From: Ruminococcus flavefaciens
GTDB taxonomy: Bacteria > Bacillota > Clostridia > Oscillospirales > Ruminococcaceae
NCBI GenBank assembly: GCA_902766595.1
Contig: CACXEJ010000013.1
Span: forward strand, 47,935-111,934
Direction of reading: 5' to 3'
Length of the DNA stretch: 64,000 nt
Shown here: piece after piece, positions 1 through 7,303 of the stretch
How positions within the stretch are numbered: position 1 is the first letter of the stretch
Layout: every line of letters begins with the position of its first letter
Notes under the pieces: generated by a model
Databases searched by the model: none
Told to the model about the DNA's origin: nothing
Seen by the model: only the letters and a program-made list of their open reading frames with translations
Program-made: the position numbers and the translations under genes

Positions 1-668
1 TATTGCTTATCTCCGTGGCTGAGGGCTTTCAGTATCTCAGCGACCGAGTCCCTGTCGTTTATGATTATCTCGGAAACCGTTTCCTGCATATCAGTCTGAG
101 GAGAGTCTGACTGAACGGGAGTCAGAACTTCAACAGGGGAAGTTTCCTGTACGGCTGAGACAGCCGTGTTTCTGTCACGGGAGTTATTTCTGTCGAGATA
201 AAGGGCGACGGTCTTTTCGTTGTCTTCGATTTTCGCGGAAATGATGCCGTCTATAAACTTGAAGATTATAGCAAAGATAAGTCCCCAGAAGGTCGAAGTA
301 AGAGCACCGTAGAAGTTTCCGGTAACGTCAGTGTCATCGGCAACGAGTCCGAGCAGAGAAACGACAGTACCGAGGATACCGAGCAGGGGGAAGATACCGG
401 TCATATTGACGAACATAGAGTAGAGCTTGCCGGTGTGGTTGCGCATAGTAACGATATCTGTCTCGCGGATAACTGAGATGTCGTTTTCGGCTTCTTTTCC
501 GGAAGCACCGCCGTCCGGCACAAAAACCGTGAGGTGCATTTTGTTGTAGAGCTTGTCCGCAGATTCGCGCAGTTTATAGTAAATTACTCCTGTAAGGACG
601 GCTGCTATGAAGATTATCAGGTCATATCCCCAGAAGTTCATAAAGATAACGGAAAAAAGTTTTTTCAT
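1..668 (-). CDS. MotA/TolQ/ExbB-family proton channel protein (3' end at window edge)
   Basis: The reading frame opens at ATG 668-666 behind GGAGG (676-680) and stays open for 222 codons to the window edge, where only the first two bases of the next codon (TA) are visible, so it may stop right there. The N-terminus has one hydrophobic segment (residues about 11-30). A second pair lies around residues 85-130, with the PLLGILGTVVSLLGLV stretch and a following ALTSTFWGLIFAIIF segment typical of MotA/TolQ/ExbB channel subunits. The C-terminal ~70 residues are polar. Family members use ion flow to drive a partner protein; no partner (TolR/ExbD/MotB) is visible because the window ends. The assignment rests on motif pattern only. 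Confidence 0.7.
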   Translation of the reverse strand, partial: MKKLFSVIFMNFWGYDLIIFIAAVLTGVIYYKLRESADKLYNKMHLTVFVPDGGASGKEAENDISVIRETDIVTMRNHTGKLYSMFVNMTGIFPLLGILGTVVSLLGLVADDTDVTGNFYGALTSTFWGLIFAIIFKFIDGIISAKIEDNEKTVALYLDRNNSRDRNTAVSAVQETSPVEVLTPVQSDSPQTDMQETVSEIIINDRDSVAEILKALSHGDKQ

Positions 669-689
669 AAAACTGCCTCCTTATATAAC

Positions 690-718
690 ATAATAACATA
701 TTTTTCACAGAATTGCAA
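690..718 (-). promoter_or_regulatory. Promoter of the MotA/TolQ/ExbB-like gene
   Basis: On the minus strand TTGCAA (718-713) is followed after 17 bases by TATTAT (695-690), preceded by TGT as in extended -10 promoters. It lies just upstream of the ribosome site at 676-680. Confidence 0.5.
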
Positions 719-802
719 GGGCTTTTTCGCATTTCTGCTAAATTTTTTATTGACTCTGCAAATGTTTAAAATTGAACATATAGTGAAGTTTTCAGAGAAA
801 AC

Positions 803-831
803 TTGACATACAGAAAAAGTGAATGTATAAT
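803..831 (+). promoter_or_regulatory. Consensus promoter of the leader peptide/methyltransferase unit
   Basis: TTGACA (803-808), 17-base spacer, TATAAT (826-831): a perfect sigma-A consensus. Transcription should begin near 838, just before the leader peptide ribosome site. Confidence 0.85.
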
Positions 832-863
832 GATGATGTAAATTTGAAACTGGAGGAATAACT

Positions 864-902
864 ATGATGATGCCGCGAGGTAACTGCTCGGTGCAGTCCT
901 GA
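864..902 (+). CDS. Leader peptide MMMPRGNCSVQS upstream of methyltransferase
   Basis: A 12-codon reading frame begins with three ATG codons and ends at TGA 900-902. A strong ribosome site GGAGG (852-856) lies 7 bases before the first ATG, within about 30 bases of the predicted transcription start. The second half of the frame is the 5' arm of two competing hairpins (887-894 and 890-898). A short, well-initiated peptide overlapping alternative RNA stems ahead of a methyltransferase is the classic arrangement of ribosome-controlled attenuation. The peptide itself matches nothing I recognise. Translation is inferred from the ribosome site and geometry. Confidence 0.6.
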   Translation: MMMPRGNCSVQS

Positions 903-963
903 GATCTGGTAACAGACCGTACCGAGTAACATATGTTATCAGCTGACTGCACCTTTATAATTT
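879..963 (+). promoter_or_regulatory. Candidate attenuator with mutually exclusive stems
   Basis: Stem A pairs CTCGGTGC (887-894) with GTACCGAG (919-926) and is extended outward by GGTAAC (879-884) with GTTATC (935-940). It encloses a small TCTG-GTAA-CAGA hairpin (905-914 region). Stem B pairs GGTGCAGTC (890-898) perfectly over 9 bp with GACTGCACC (945-953), followed by the T-rich run TTTATAATTT (954-963). A and B share bases 890-894 and cannot both form. B plus the T-rich run would be the terminator. The direction of control is not decided by the sequence. Confidence 0.55.
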
Positions 964-991
964 GCTAAAAACTATAAAAGGAGTAGTTACA

Positions 992-1753
992 ATGAGATTT
1001 GATGAATTAAAAGAATACTGGGAAAGCGAGGAGAAACTCGCTCACATAAAGGGCTGGGACTTCAGCCACATCGACGACCGCTTCACCTCCGAGGAGGACT
1101 GCCTTCCGTGGAACTATACTGCTGTCATAAACAAGTATCGCCGTGAGACGGACAGACTTCTTGACATCGACACCGGCGGCGGCGAGTTTCTGCTGAGTCT
1201 TGGTCACCCGAAAGAGCACACCACTGCCACAGAAGGTTTTCCGCCGAATGTGGAGCTTTGCCGCAGAAAATTTGCTGAGCTCGGAGTCACTTTTCACGAA
1301 ATGACCGATTATGCGAAGATGCCTTTTCCTGACAAGAGCTTTGACATCGTCATAAACCGGCACGGAAGTTTTGATTCGGAAGAAATTTTTCGCGTATTGA
1401 AGCCGAACGGCATTTTTGTCACCCAACAGGTCGGTGAGGATAACGACCGCGAGCTTGTCGAGATGCTCCTTCCCGGCACTGAAAGACCTTTCCCGGGACA
1501 CAACCTGAAAAATAGTCTTGCAAGCCTTGAAAAATCTGGCTTTACAGTCCTTGAGAGCGGTGAAGCATACCGTCCTATCAAGTTTTTCGACACCGGCGCA
1601 CTTGTGTGGTTCGCAAGAATAATTGAATGGGAATTCGCCGGATTTTCGGTTGAGACTTGCTTTGATAAGCTGCTTCGCATTGAGGAAGAGATACAGAAAA
1701 ACGGCTATGTTGCCGGAAAAACTCATCGTTTCTATTTTGCGTCAAGAAAATGA
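992..1753 (+). CDS. Class I SAM-dependent methyltransferase
   Basis: A 253-residue protein. The start is taken at ATG 992, 8 bases after AAAAGGAG (976-983), rather than the in-frame TTG at 962. Motif I reads LLDIDTGGGEFLLSLG (about residues 56-71), then an acidic loop (ATEGFPPNVELC) and a post-motif II segment (PFPDKSFDIVINRHGSFDSEEIFRVLKPNG) typical of Methyltransf_11-like enzymes. The substrate cannot be read from the sequence. The upstream leader peptide and alternative stems suggest inducible expression, a layout used by many ribosome-protecting methyltransferases, but this one could equally act on a small molecule. It is followed by a strong terminator. Confidence 0.8.
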   Translation: MRFDELKEYWESEEKLAHIKGWDFSHIDDRFTSEEDCLPWNYTAVINKYRRETDRLLDIDTGGGEFLLSLGHPKEHTTATEGFPPNVELCRRKFAELGVTFHEMTDYAKMPFPDKSFDIVINRHGSFDSEEIFRVLKPNGIFVTQQVGEDNDRELVEMLLPGTERPFPGHNLKNSLASLEKSGFTVLESGEAYRPIKFFDTGALVWFARIIEWEFAGFSVETCFDKLLRIEEEIQKNGYVAGKTHRFYFASRK

Positions 1754-1759
1754 TTATTA

Positions 1760-1795
1760 ATTCAGCATCCGTCACAGTACGGGTGCTGAATTTTT
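1760..1795 (+). terminator. Rho-independent terminator after methyltransferase
   Basis: A 13-bp stem, ATTCAGCATCCGT (1760-1772) with ACGGGTGCTGAAT (1779-1791), runs straight into TTTTT. Confidence 0.85.
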
Positions 1796-1816
1796 GCTTC
1801 GATTAAACTTAAAGTG

Positions 1817-1845
1817 TTGACAAATCCTCAGCATTGTGGTATAAT
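1817..1845 (+). promoter_or_regulatory. tRNA-Leu promoter
   Basis: TTGACA (1817-1822), 17 bases, TATAAT (1840-1845), a perfect consensus that places the start site a few bases before the mature tRNA. Confidence 0.85.
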
Positions 1846-1856
1846 ATTCAGGTAAT

Positions 1857-1943
1857 GCCGGTGTGATGGAATTGGCAGACGTGTCGGACTCAAAATCCGA
1901 TGGTAGCAATACCGTACCGGTTCGACCCCGGTCACCGGCACCA
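1857..1943 (+). tRNA. tRNA-Leu (anticodon CAA)
   Basis: Acceptor GCCGGTG (1857-1863) pairs with CACCGGC (1933-1939), followed by A and an encoded CCA. The anticodon stem TCGGA/TCCGA holds the loop CTCAAAA, giving anticodon CAA. A long variable arm (GGTA-GCAA-TACC) and a T arm ACCGG-TTCGACC-CCGGT fit a class II leucine tRNA. It reads UUG codons. Confidence 0.95.
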
Positions 1944-1950
1944 GCATAGA

Positions 1951-1982
1951 GCCTGTGCCCCCTTCCACGGGGGCGCTTGTTT
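1951..1982 (+). repeat. Hairpin repeat copy 1 after tRNA-Leu
   Basis: A GCCCCC/GGGGGC hairpin (1957-1962 with 1969-1974) followed by GCTTGTTT. It matches the element at 2065-2097 except for the loop and may act as a weak terminator for the tRNA. Confidence 0.6.
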
Positions 1983-1983
1983 C

Positions 1984-2033
1984 ACTCGCTCACTTTGTAT
2001 GAAAATGTTTATCTGCTTTCGCTTACGGCACTA
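1984..2033 (+). repeat. Degenerate 50-bp direct repeat, copy 1
   Basis: By hand alignment 34 of 50 positions match 2230-2279, including ACTCGCT at the start and TGCTTTCGCT plus GCACTA near the end. It lies after tRNA-Leu, while copy 2 lies after tRNA-Ala. No gene is visible in it. Confidence 0.45.
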
Positions 2034-2064
2034 TTAATTGTTTTGTCAGCTAATCCAGCAAAAC

Positions 2065-2097
2065 GCCTGTGCCCCCATTCTACGGGGGCGCTTGTTT
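2065..2097 (+). repeat. Hairpin repeat copy 2 before tRNA-Ala
   Basis: The 12-base GCCTGTGCCCCC and the 14-base GGGGGCGCTTGTTT blocks are identical to copy 1 at 1951-1982, with a 7-base instead of 6-base loop. The GC-rich stem with a trailing T run could terminate transcription. Confidence 0.6.
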
Positions 2098-2115
2098 TAT
2101 TCTTAAACGCTATAA

Positions 2116-2191
2116 GGGCTTGTAGCTCAGTTGGGAGAGCGCTGCGTTCGCAACGCAGAGGCCGAGGGTTCGATCCCCTTCAAGTCCACCA
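2116..2191 (+). tRNA. tRNA-Ala (anticodon CGC)
   Basis: Acceptor GGGCTTG (2116-2122) pairs with CAAGTCC (2181-2187) and contains the G3-U70 wobble that marks alanine tRNAs. A D arm, the anticodon stem CTGCG/CGCAG with loop TTCGCAA (anticodon CGC), a T arm GAGGG-TTCGATC-CCCTT and an encoded CCA complete the cloverleaf. It reads GCG. Confidence 0.95.
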
Positions 2192-2229
2192 GCGCCGCGC
2201 GGGCGCGCTTGCCGCGTTAGCGCTCGTAA

Positions 2230-2279
2230 ACTCGCTTACTTTATATAGCAGACGTACTTTGCTTTCGCTCGTTGCACTA
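2230..2279 (+). repeat. Degenerate 50-bp direct repeat, copy 2
   Basis: Partner of 1984-2033 (34 of 50 positions by eye). Together with the hairpin copies it suggests that the tRNA flanks were duplicated or filled by related debris. The rest of 2192-2360 holds no gene I can support. Confidence 0.45.
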
Positions 2280-2364
2280 ACATCTTGCACACACGGCAGA
2301 AACAGCACAGCTCCATTAACTGCTTATAACTAATCACTGCATTTCGCAGTAAACTTACATATGC

Positions 2365-2389
2365 CCCACTATTTTTAGTGGGATTTTTT
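2365..2389 (+). terminator. Terminator of the tRNA region
   Basis: CCCACTA (2365-2371) pairs with TAGTGGG (2376-2382), followed by A and six T. Confidence 0.8.
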
Positions 2390-2409
2390 ATTAAAGGCAG
2401 GTGACAGAT

Positions 2410-4572
2410 TTGAAGCTGAAAGGCTCAACACCGCGCACTGCGGCTCGTGATATCCTGACAGGACTTATAATCGCTCTGGTATCCATACCTATCTCAATGG
2501 GCTACGCACAGGTCGCTGGACTTCCTCCTGTATACGGTCTTTACGGCTCGGTATTCCCGATACTCATCTTTGGACTCCTCTCGACATCTGACCAGTTCAT
2601 CTTCGGTGTAGACGCTGCACCAGCGGCACTCGTCGGGGCTTTCATAGCGACAAGAGGTATCGAAGCCGGCAGTGAAGAAGCTGTCCGCTTTGTACCGGTC
2701 CTAACGATATTTGTAGGGTTATGGCTTTTGCTGATGTACATTTTTCGCGCCGGAAAACTGGTCACTTACATTTCAACGCCGGTAATGGGCGGTTTTATCA
2801 GCGGCATATCGACTACGATCATATTTATGCAGATGCCGAAGGTTCTTGGCGGAACGAGCGGCAGAGGTGAGATAGCCGAGCTCGTAAAGCATATTTACCT
2901 GACTTGCCGTGACGACTTTAACACAGTTTCGGCACTGCTCGGCGGCGTTTCACTTGCGGTTCTTCTCATTAGCAAGAAACTATTTCCGAAGTTGCCTATG
3001 TCTGTGATAGTTATGGCAGCCGGTGCTTTATTAGGATATAAGGGCTTTGCCGCTGACCACGACGTAGCGTGTCTTTCTGCGATAGAGCGCGGACTTCCGT
3101 CGTGGAAGATGCCTGATATCCGCGTCAGCGGACTGAGCGACGTCCTCTCGACGAGTCTGACCATAGCAGTTGTGATTATGGCGGAAACTCTTCTTGCCTC
3201 GAACAATTACGCGAACAAAAACGGAGCGAAGCTCAATAATAACCGCGAGATACTGGTCTATTCCCTCGGAAATCTCTCTGCCGGTCTGACAGGCTGCTGT
3301 CCTGTGAATGGCTCTGTTTCGAGAACCGCAATGGGAGAACAGTATGGCGGCAGATCGCAGCTTATGTCGCTGACAGCTTCCGCAGTAATGACTATGATAT
3401 TGCTCTTCGGCACGGGCTTTATCAAGTATCTGCCGGTACCTGTGCTGACCTCGATAGTAATATCGGCGCTGCTCGGAGCAGTCGAATTTGACCTTATCAA
3501 GCGGCTTTACAAGCACGACAGACACGAGCTTACGATATTCCTCGGAGCTTTTTTCGGTGTTCTCGTATTCGGAACCGTTTACGGCGTTATGATCGGTGTT
3601 CTGTTGTCGTTTATATCAGTCATTGCCAGTACTGCAGATCCGAAGCGTTCCTATCTCGGAGTCATCAGCGGTCACGAGGGCTTTCACAGCCTTGAGCGGA
3701 ACAAGTATGCCGTTCCTCTCAAAAAGGCAGTAATTTACCGTTTTTCCGGAAATCTTTACTTTGCGAACATAAATCTGTTCACTTCTGACATTGAGGAAGC
3801 GCTTACTGATGAAACTGAATGCGTTGTAGTTGATTCGGGCGCTGTCTGTAACATTGATATTACTGCTGCCGACAGGATTGCTTCACTGCGAGATCAGCTT
3901 GGCAGAAAAGGCATAAAGCTCTATTTTGCGTCACATATCGGTACTTTGAATGATCGTTTCCGTCAGCTCGGACTCGGTGAGATCATTGAAGAGGGCTACT
4001 GCCGTATGACCATACCGGCAGCACTCCTCAGCGCCGGTATAACGCCGCCTTACGAGACTTCATCTGCACCGCCCGAGGTAACTTCAAGCAGGAAACGCCT
4101 CGAATTCGAGTGGGCTTTCGGAGCTTTGACCGATGAAGAGCTTGAAAAATACACCGAAAAGCTCCTGAGCTGCGTGAAATCGCCTGATGATCCGCAAACG
4201 CAGCTCCAACAGGTTATGAGCTCCGGCGATATGTGGAAGGGTATAAGCGAGCCCGATCAGGAGGAGCTCCTTGCACATATCAGTATCCACATAAGCGAGC
4301 TCGCGCAAAAACTCAATATCGACGAAGTTCAGGTCGAGGAGGCTATCGAAATGCGCAAGCTGCTGCTCGCTCATGACCTTGAAGTGAAGGATCCGGAGAT
4401 GTTCCGGATTGTCCGCGAGCACAGCCGACGTCTTGAAAAGGAGCTTGCCGAAAAGGACAAAAAGCTGTATGAAGCCCTTCTCAGTCACCGCCGTGAGGCT
4501 CTGAACAGTCTCAGGAAGAAAAGCCCCGAGTACAACGATCTGATTGATGAGATGTACGGCAAAGAAATATGA
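2410..4572 (+). CDS. SulP-family anion transporter with STAS domain and C-terminal helical extension
   Basis: A 720-residue protein. TTG 2410 is preferred because AGGTGA (2399-2404) is well spaced; the in-frame GTG at 2401 is the alternative. Residues ~15-410 form the SulP membrane domain (conserved SIPISMGYAQVAGLPPVYGLYG near the N-terminus). Residues ~440-540 form a cytoplasmic STAS domain with VVVDSGAVCNIDITA. Members import sulfate, bicarbonate or other anions; the substrate is not clear here. A further ~155 residues (from ~565) are charged and predicted helical, beyond the usual end of SulP-STAS proteins, and match no domain I know. It appears single-gene, with its own upstream terminator. 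Confidence 0.85.
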   Translation: MKLKGSTPRTAARDILTGLIIALVSIPISMGYAQVAGLPPVYGLYGSVFPILIFGLLSTSDQFIFGVDAAPAALVGAFIATRGIEAGSEEAVRFVPVLTIFVGLWLLLMYIFRAGKLVTYISTPVMGGFISGISTTIIFMQMPKVLGGTSGRGEIAELVKHIYLTCRDDFNTVSALLGGVSLAVLLISKKLFPKLPMSVIVMAAGALLGYKGFAADHDVACLSAIERGLPSWKMPDIRVSGLSDVLSTSLTIAVVIMAETLLASNNYANKNGAKLNNNREILVYSLGNLSAGLTGCCPVNGSVSRTAMGEQYGGRSQLMSLTASAVMTMILLFGTGFIKYLPVPVLTSIVISALLGAVEFDLIKRLYKHDRHELTIFLGAFFGVLVFGTVYGVMIGVLLSFISVIASTADPKRSYLGVISGHEGFHSLERNKYAVPLKKAVIYRFSGNLYFANINLFTSDIEEALTDETECVVVDSGAVCNIDITAADRIASLRDQLGRKGIKLYFASHIGTLNDRFRQLGLGEIIEEGYCRMTIPAALLSAGITPPYETSSAPPEVTSSRKRLEFEWAFGALTDEELEKYTEKLLSCVKSPDDPQTQLQQVMSSGDMWKGISEPDQEELLAHISIHISELAQKLNIDEVQVEEAIEMRKLLLAHDLEVKDPEMFRIVREHSRRLEKELAEKDKKLYEALLSHRREALNSLRKKSPEYNDLIDEMYGKEI

Positions 4573-4580
4573 TTTTACAC

Positions 4581-4609
4581 TTTACATTTATAAAATCTTA
4601 TGGTATAAT
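4581..4609 (+). promoter_or_regulatory. Promoter of secreted GH25 protein gene
   Basis: TTTACA (4581-4586), 17 bases, TATAAT (4604-4609), 30 bases before the ATG. Confidence 0.75.
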
Positions 4610-4639
4610 TTTATAAGAATGTACTGAAAGGATATAGAT

Positions 4640-6028
4640 ATGAAAAAAATTGCCGTGCTGCTCGCTGCACTTTCGTTTGCCGGCGCTTTTTCCTGCGGAA
4701 AAACCGACAGCAGTTCCTCATCGCAGATAACAGAAACGACTTCCGCAGAAGCCGCTTCGTCCACTACTTCTGCCGTTACGACCACTGCTGTTAGCACAAC
4801 TTCTGATGCTTCGGCGTCTTCTGTTACAACAGCTTCAGCGACAGCCGCTATACAAACGACTCAGCCGTTGCAGTCAGCAAGCTTCGCGGCTGTCACAACT
4901 GTACAGCAAGCAACAGATGCAGCTCCTGTTGAGACACAGAACGGAAAAAGCGTTGAGGTCTATTCAGCCGCAACTGCTTCTGAAATATGGGACGGCGAAG
5001 CGTCTGAGCTGCTCGAGCCCGATAAGGCTGTCGATACCTCAGATATAGGCGCACACGAAGTTACATTAGCCTGCAAGCGCGGCGACAAGACTGAAAATGT
5101 CAAGGTGATGTATCAGGTCGTTGACACCGAAAAGCCTATGATACTTAACGGCGGCTGGTCAACCTGTCACGTCGTGAATACGCCGTTCGACCTCAGTGAC
5201 TATGTGGGCTTTGCCGATAATTACGACAGACACCCCACTCTTACATATACCGGCACCGTCGATACTAATGCCCTCGGTGATTACCCAATAACCGCTACCG
5301 TTACGGACAGCTCCGGCAACTCGGAAAGCTGGGATCTGACGATAACCGTTGCCGAGAGCAAGCCGTCTCCGCAGGACAACAATCCCCGTGTGAGCTTCAG
5401 GGATTTTACGGAGAAGTACGCCGGTGAGGGCAGGAGATTTGGTATTGACGTTTCAACATGGCAGGGAAATGTTGATTTCAACGCAGTCAAGGCAGACGGC
5501 TGCTCGTTCGTAGTTATAAGGCTCGGTTATTATTACAGCAAGCCTGTTCTCGATGATTATTTCAGGCAGAACCTTGAAAATGCCAAGGCTGCCGGACTTG
5601 ATGTCGGCGTTTACCTCTATACTGCCGATAACACCGAAGAGGGAGTCCGTGAACACGCGAGGTGGATAGCTGAGGAGCTCGGAGATACAAAGCTCGAACT
5701 TCCTGTTGCGTTCGACTGGGAGGAATTCACTAACTTCCAGCAGTACGGAATGAGCATTCACGATCTGAATCAGCTCTATCTTGCGTTTGCTGATGAGCTC
5801 TCGAAGCACGGTCTGAAATGTATGCTGTACAGCAGCAAGAACTTCCTGAACAACTTCTGGTACGAGAGCACAAAGGCTGCACACCCTGTATGGCTCGCAC
5901 ACTTCGTTGACGAGACTGACTACGCCGGAAAGTACGCTATCTGGCAGGCAAGCTGCTACGGTAAGATAAACGGCATTGCCGGCGATGTTGATATGAACAT
6001 TCTCTATGAACCGCTTCCGCTTGAATAA
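4640..6028 (+). CDS. Secreted lipoprotein with Ig-like region and GH25 lysozyme domain
   Basis: A 462-residue protein. A Lys-Lys signal peptide ends at Cys19 (AFSC), suggesting a lipoprotein anchor. Residues ~20-105 are a Ser/Thr/Ala-rich linker. Residues ~105-250 look like one or two bacterial Ig-like/DUF5011 folds (ITATVTDSSGNSESWDLTITV). Residues ~267-460 are a glycosyl hydrolase 25 domain beginning FGIDVSTWQG, with VAFDWEE carrying the catalytic acidic pair and VWLAHF near the end. GH25 enzymes cut the MurNAc-GlcNAc bond of peptidoglycan. It probably remodels the cell's own wall or attacks neighbours at the outer surface. It has its own promoter and an AAAGG ribosome site. Confidence 0.88.
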   Translation: MKKIAVLLAALSFAGAFSCGKTDSSSSSQITETTSAEAASSTTSAVTTTAVSTTSDASASSVTTASATAAIQTTQPLQSASFAAVTTVQQATDAAPVETQNGKSVEVYSAATASEIWDGEASELLEPDKAVDTSDIGAHEVTLACKRGDKTENVKVMYQVVDTEKPMILNGGWSTCHVVNTPFDLSDYVGFADNYDRHPTLTYTGTVDTNALGDYPITATVTDSSGNSESWDLTITVAESKPSPQDNNPRVSFRDFTEKYAGEGRRFGIDVSTWQGNVDFNAVKADGCSFVVIRLGYYYSKPVLDDYFRQNLENAKAAGLDVGVYLYTADNTEEGVREHARWIAEELGDTKLELPVAFDWEEFTNFQQYGMSIHDLNQLYLAFADELSKHGLKCMLYSSKNFLNNFWYESTKAAHPVWLAHFVDETDYAGKYAIWQASCYGKINGIAGDVDMNILYEPLPLE

Positions 6029-6076
6029 CGGAGCGAGTTACAGATAAGCAAAAATCACCCGTTTGGAGGGGTATAA

Positions 6077-7303
6077 GTGGATATAAGAATAGAACCTTCA
6101 CAGCTCAGAGGAACTGTTGATATACCGGCTTCAAAGAGCTGCGCTCACAGAGCACTCATCAGTGCGGCACTTGCCGAAGGAATTTCCGTAATAAGCGGAG
6201 TTTCGATGTCAAAGGACATTGAGGCGACTATCGGCGCAATGACTGCTCTCGGTGCTGAATTCAGTGTGGACGGCACGACTGTCACAGTTAGCGGTATAAG
6301 CTCGCGTATGGACAAAGCTGTCATAGACTGCAACGAGAGCGGTTCGACACTTCGCTTCGTAATACCGATCGCAGCTGCCCTCGGTACGGACTCGCGCTTT
6401 ATCGGACGCGGACGCCTTCAGCAGAGACCTATCGACATCTATACAAGAGAGCTCGGCAAAAACGGCATAAAGTTCCTGACTGAGACTATGCCGTATGATA
6501 TTACGGGCACTCTTAAAGGCGGCATATTCGAGATAGAGGGCAACGTTTCCTCGCAGTTCGTCACAGGACTCCTCTTTGCGCTTCCGCTGCTTGAGGGCAA
6601 CTCAGAGATACGTCTTACCTCGCACCTTGAGTCAAGACCGTATGTCGATATAACGATAGACATTCTGCGCCGTTTCGGGATAACCGTTGAGAACAGCGAG
6701 AACGGTTTCCGCATTGTGGGAGGACAGAAATACAAGCCTTATGATTACAGAGTCGAGGGCGATTACTCGCAGGCAGCATTTTTCTATGTGGCGAATGCTC
6801 TCGGTTCTGAGGTGAATATAGCAAATCTTGTCCCGGACAGCGTTCAGGGCGACAGGAAAATACTTGAAATTCTTAACGAAACGTGTTATAATGGTAGCAT
6901 AGGCTGTTACAGAGCCGATTGTTCGGATATTCCCGATCTTGTACCGATACTTGCCGTGCTCGGAGCATTCGGCAGCGGAGAGTCTGTGATCTATAACGCA
7001 CAGAGACTCAGGATCAAGGAGAGCGACCGTCTTGTGACTACTGCCGCTATGCTTAATGAACTCGGCGGTGACGTTGCGGTCACTGAGGACGGACTCATCA
7101 TACGCCCCACAGGCAGAATGCACGGCGGTACTATTGACAGTGCCGGCGACCATAGAATAGTTATGGCTGCGGCGATCGCTGCTACAAAAACAGACGGAGC
7201 AGTTATTATCAGGGGTGCTGAGGCAGCCGAAAAATCTTATCCGGACTTTTTCAAGGACTACATTCATCTCGGAGGTAAGGCAAATGTCATCGATCTGGAA
7301 TAA
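6077..7303 (+). CDS. aroA: 3-phosphoshikimate 1-carboxyvinyltransferase (EPSP synthase)
   Basis: A 408-residue protein starting at GTG 6077, 5 bases after GGAGGGG. It joins phosphoenolpyruvate to shikimate 3-phosphate, the penultimate step to chorismate. Family landmarks are PASKSCAHRALISAALA (shikimate phosphate binding), ESGSTLRFVIPIAAALG, the SSQFVTGLLFALPLL region, GDYSQAAFFYVANAL and RLRIKESDRL near residue 315. The length is slightly below the usual 420-430. It overlaps aroC by 20 bases, so the two are translationally coupled. Confidence 0.95.
   Translation: MDIRIEPSQLRGTVDIPASKSCAHRALISAALAEGISVISGVSMSKDIEATIGAMTALGAEFSVDGTTVTVSGISSRMDKAVIDCNESGSTLRFVIPIAAALGTDSRFIGRGRLQQRPIDIYTRELGKNGIKFLTETMPYDITGTLKGGIFEIEGNVSSQFVTGLLFALPLLEGNSEIRLTSHLESRPYVDITIDILRRFGITVENSENGFRIVGGQKYKPYDYRVEGDYSQAAFFYVANALGSEVNIANLVPDSVQGDRKILEILNETCYNGSIGCYRADCSDIPDLVPILAVLGAFGSGESVIYNAQRLRIKESDRLVTTAAMLNELGGDVAVTEDGLIIRPTGRMHGGTIDSAGDHRIVMAAAIAATKTDGAVIIRGAEAAEKSYPDFFKDYIHLGGKANVIDLE

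Noticed and set aside
1977-2333. 118-codon open frame running through the tRNA-Ala gene
   Set aside because: It reads across a complete tRNA and repeat elements, has no ribosome site and no protein-like composition.
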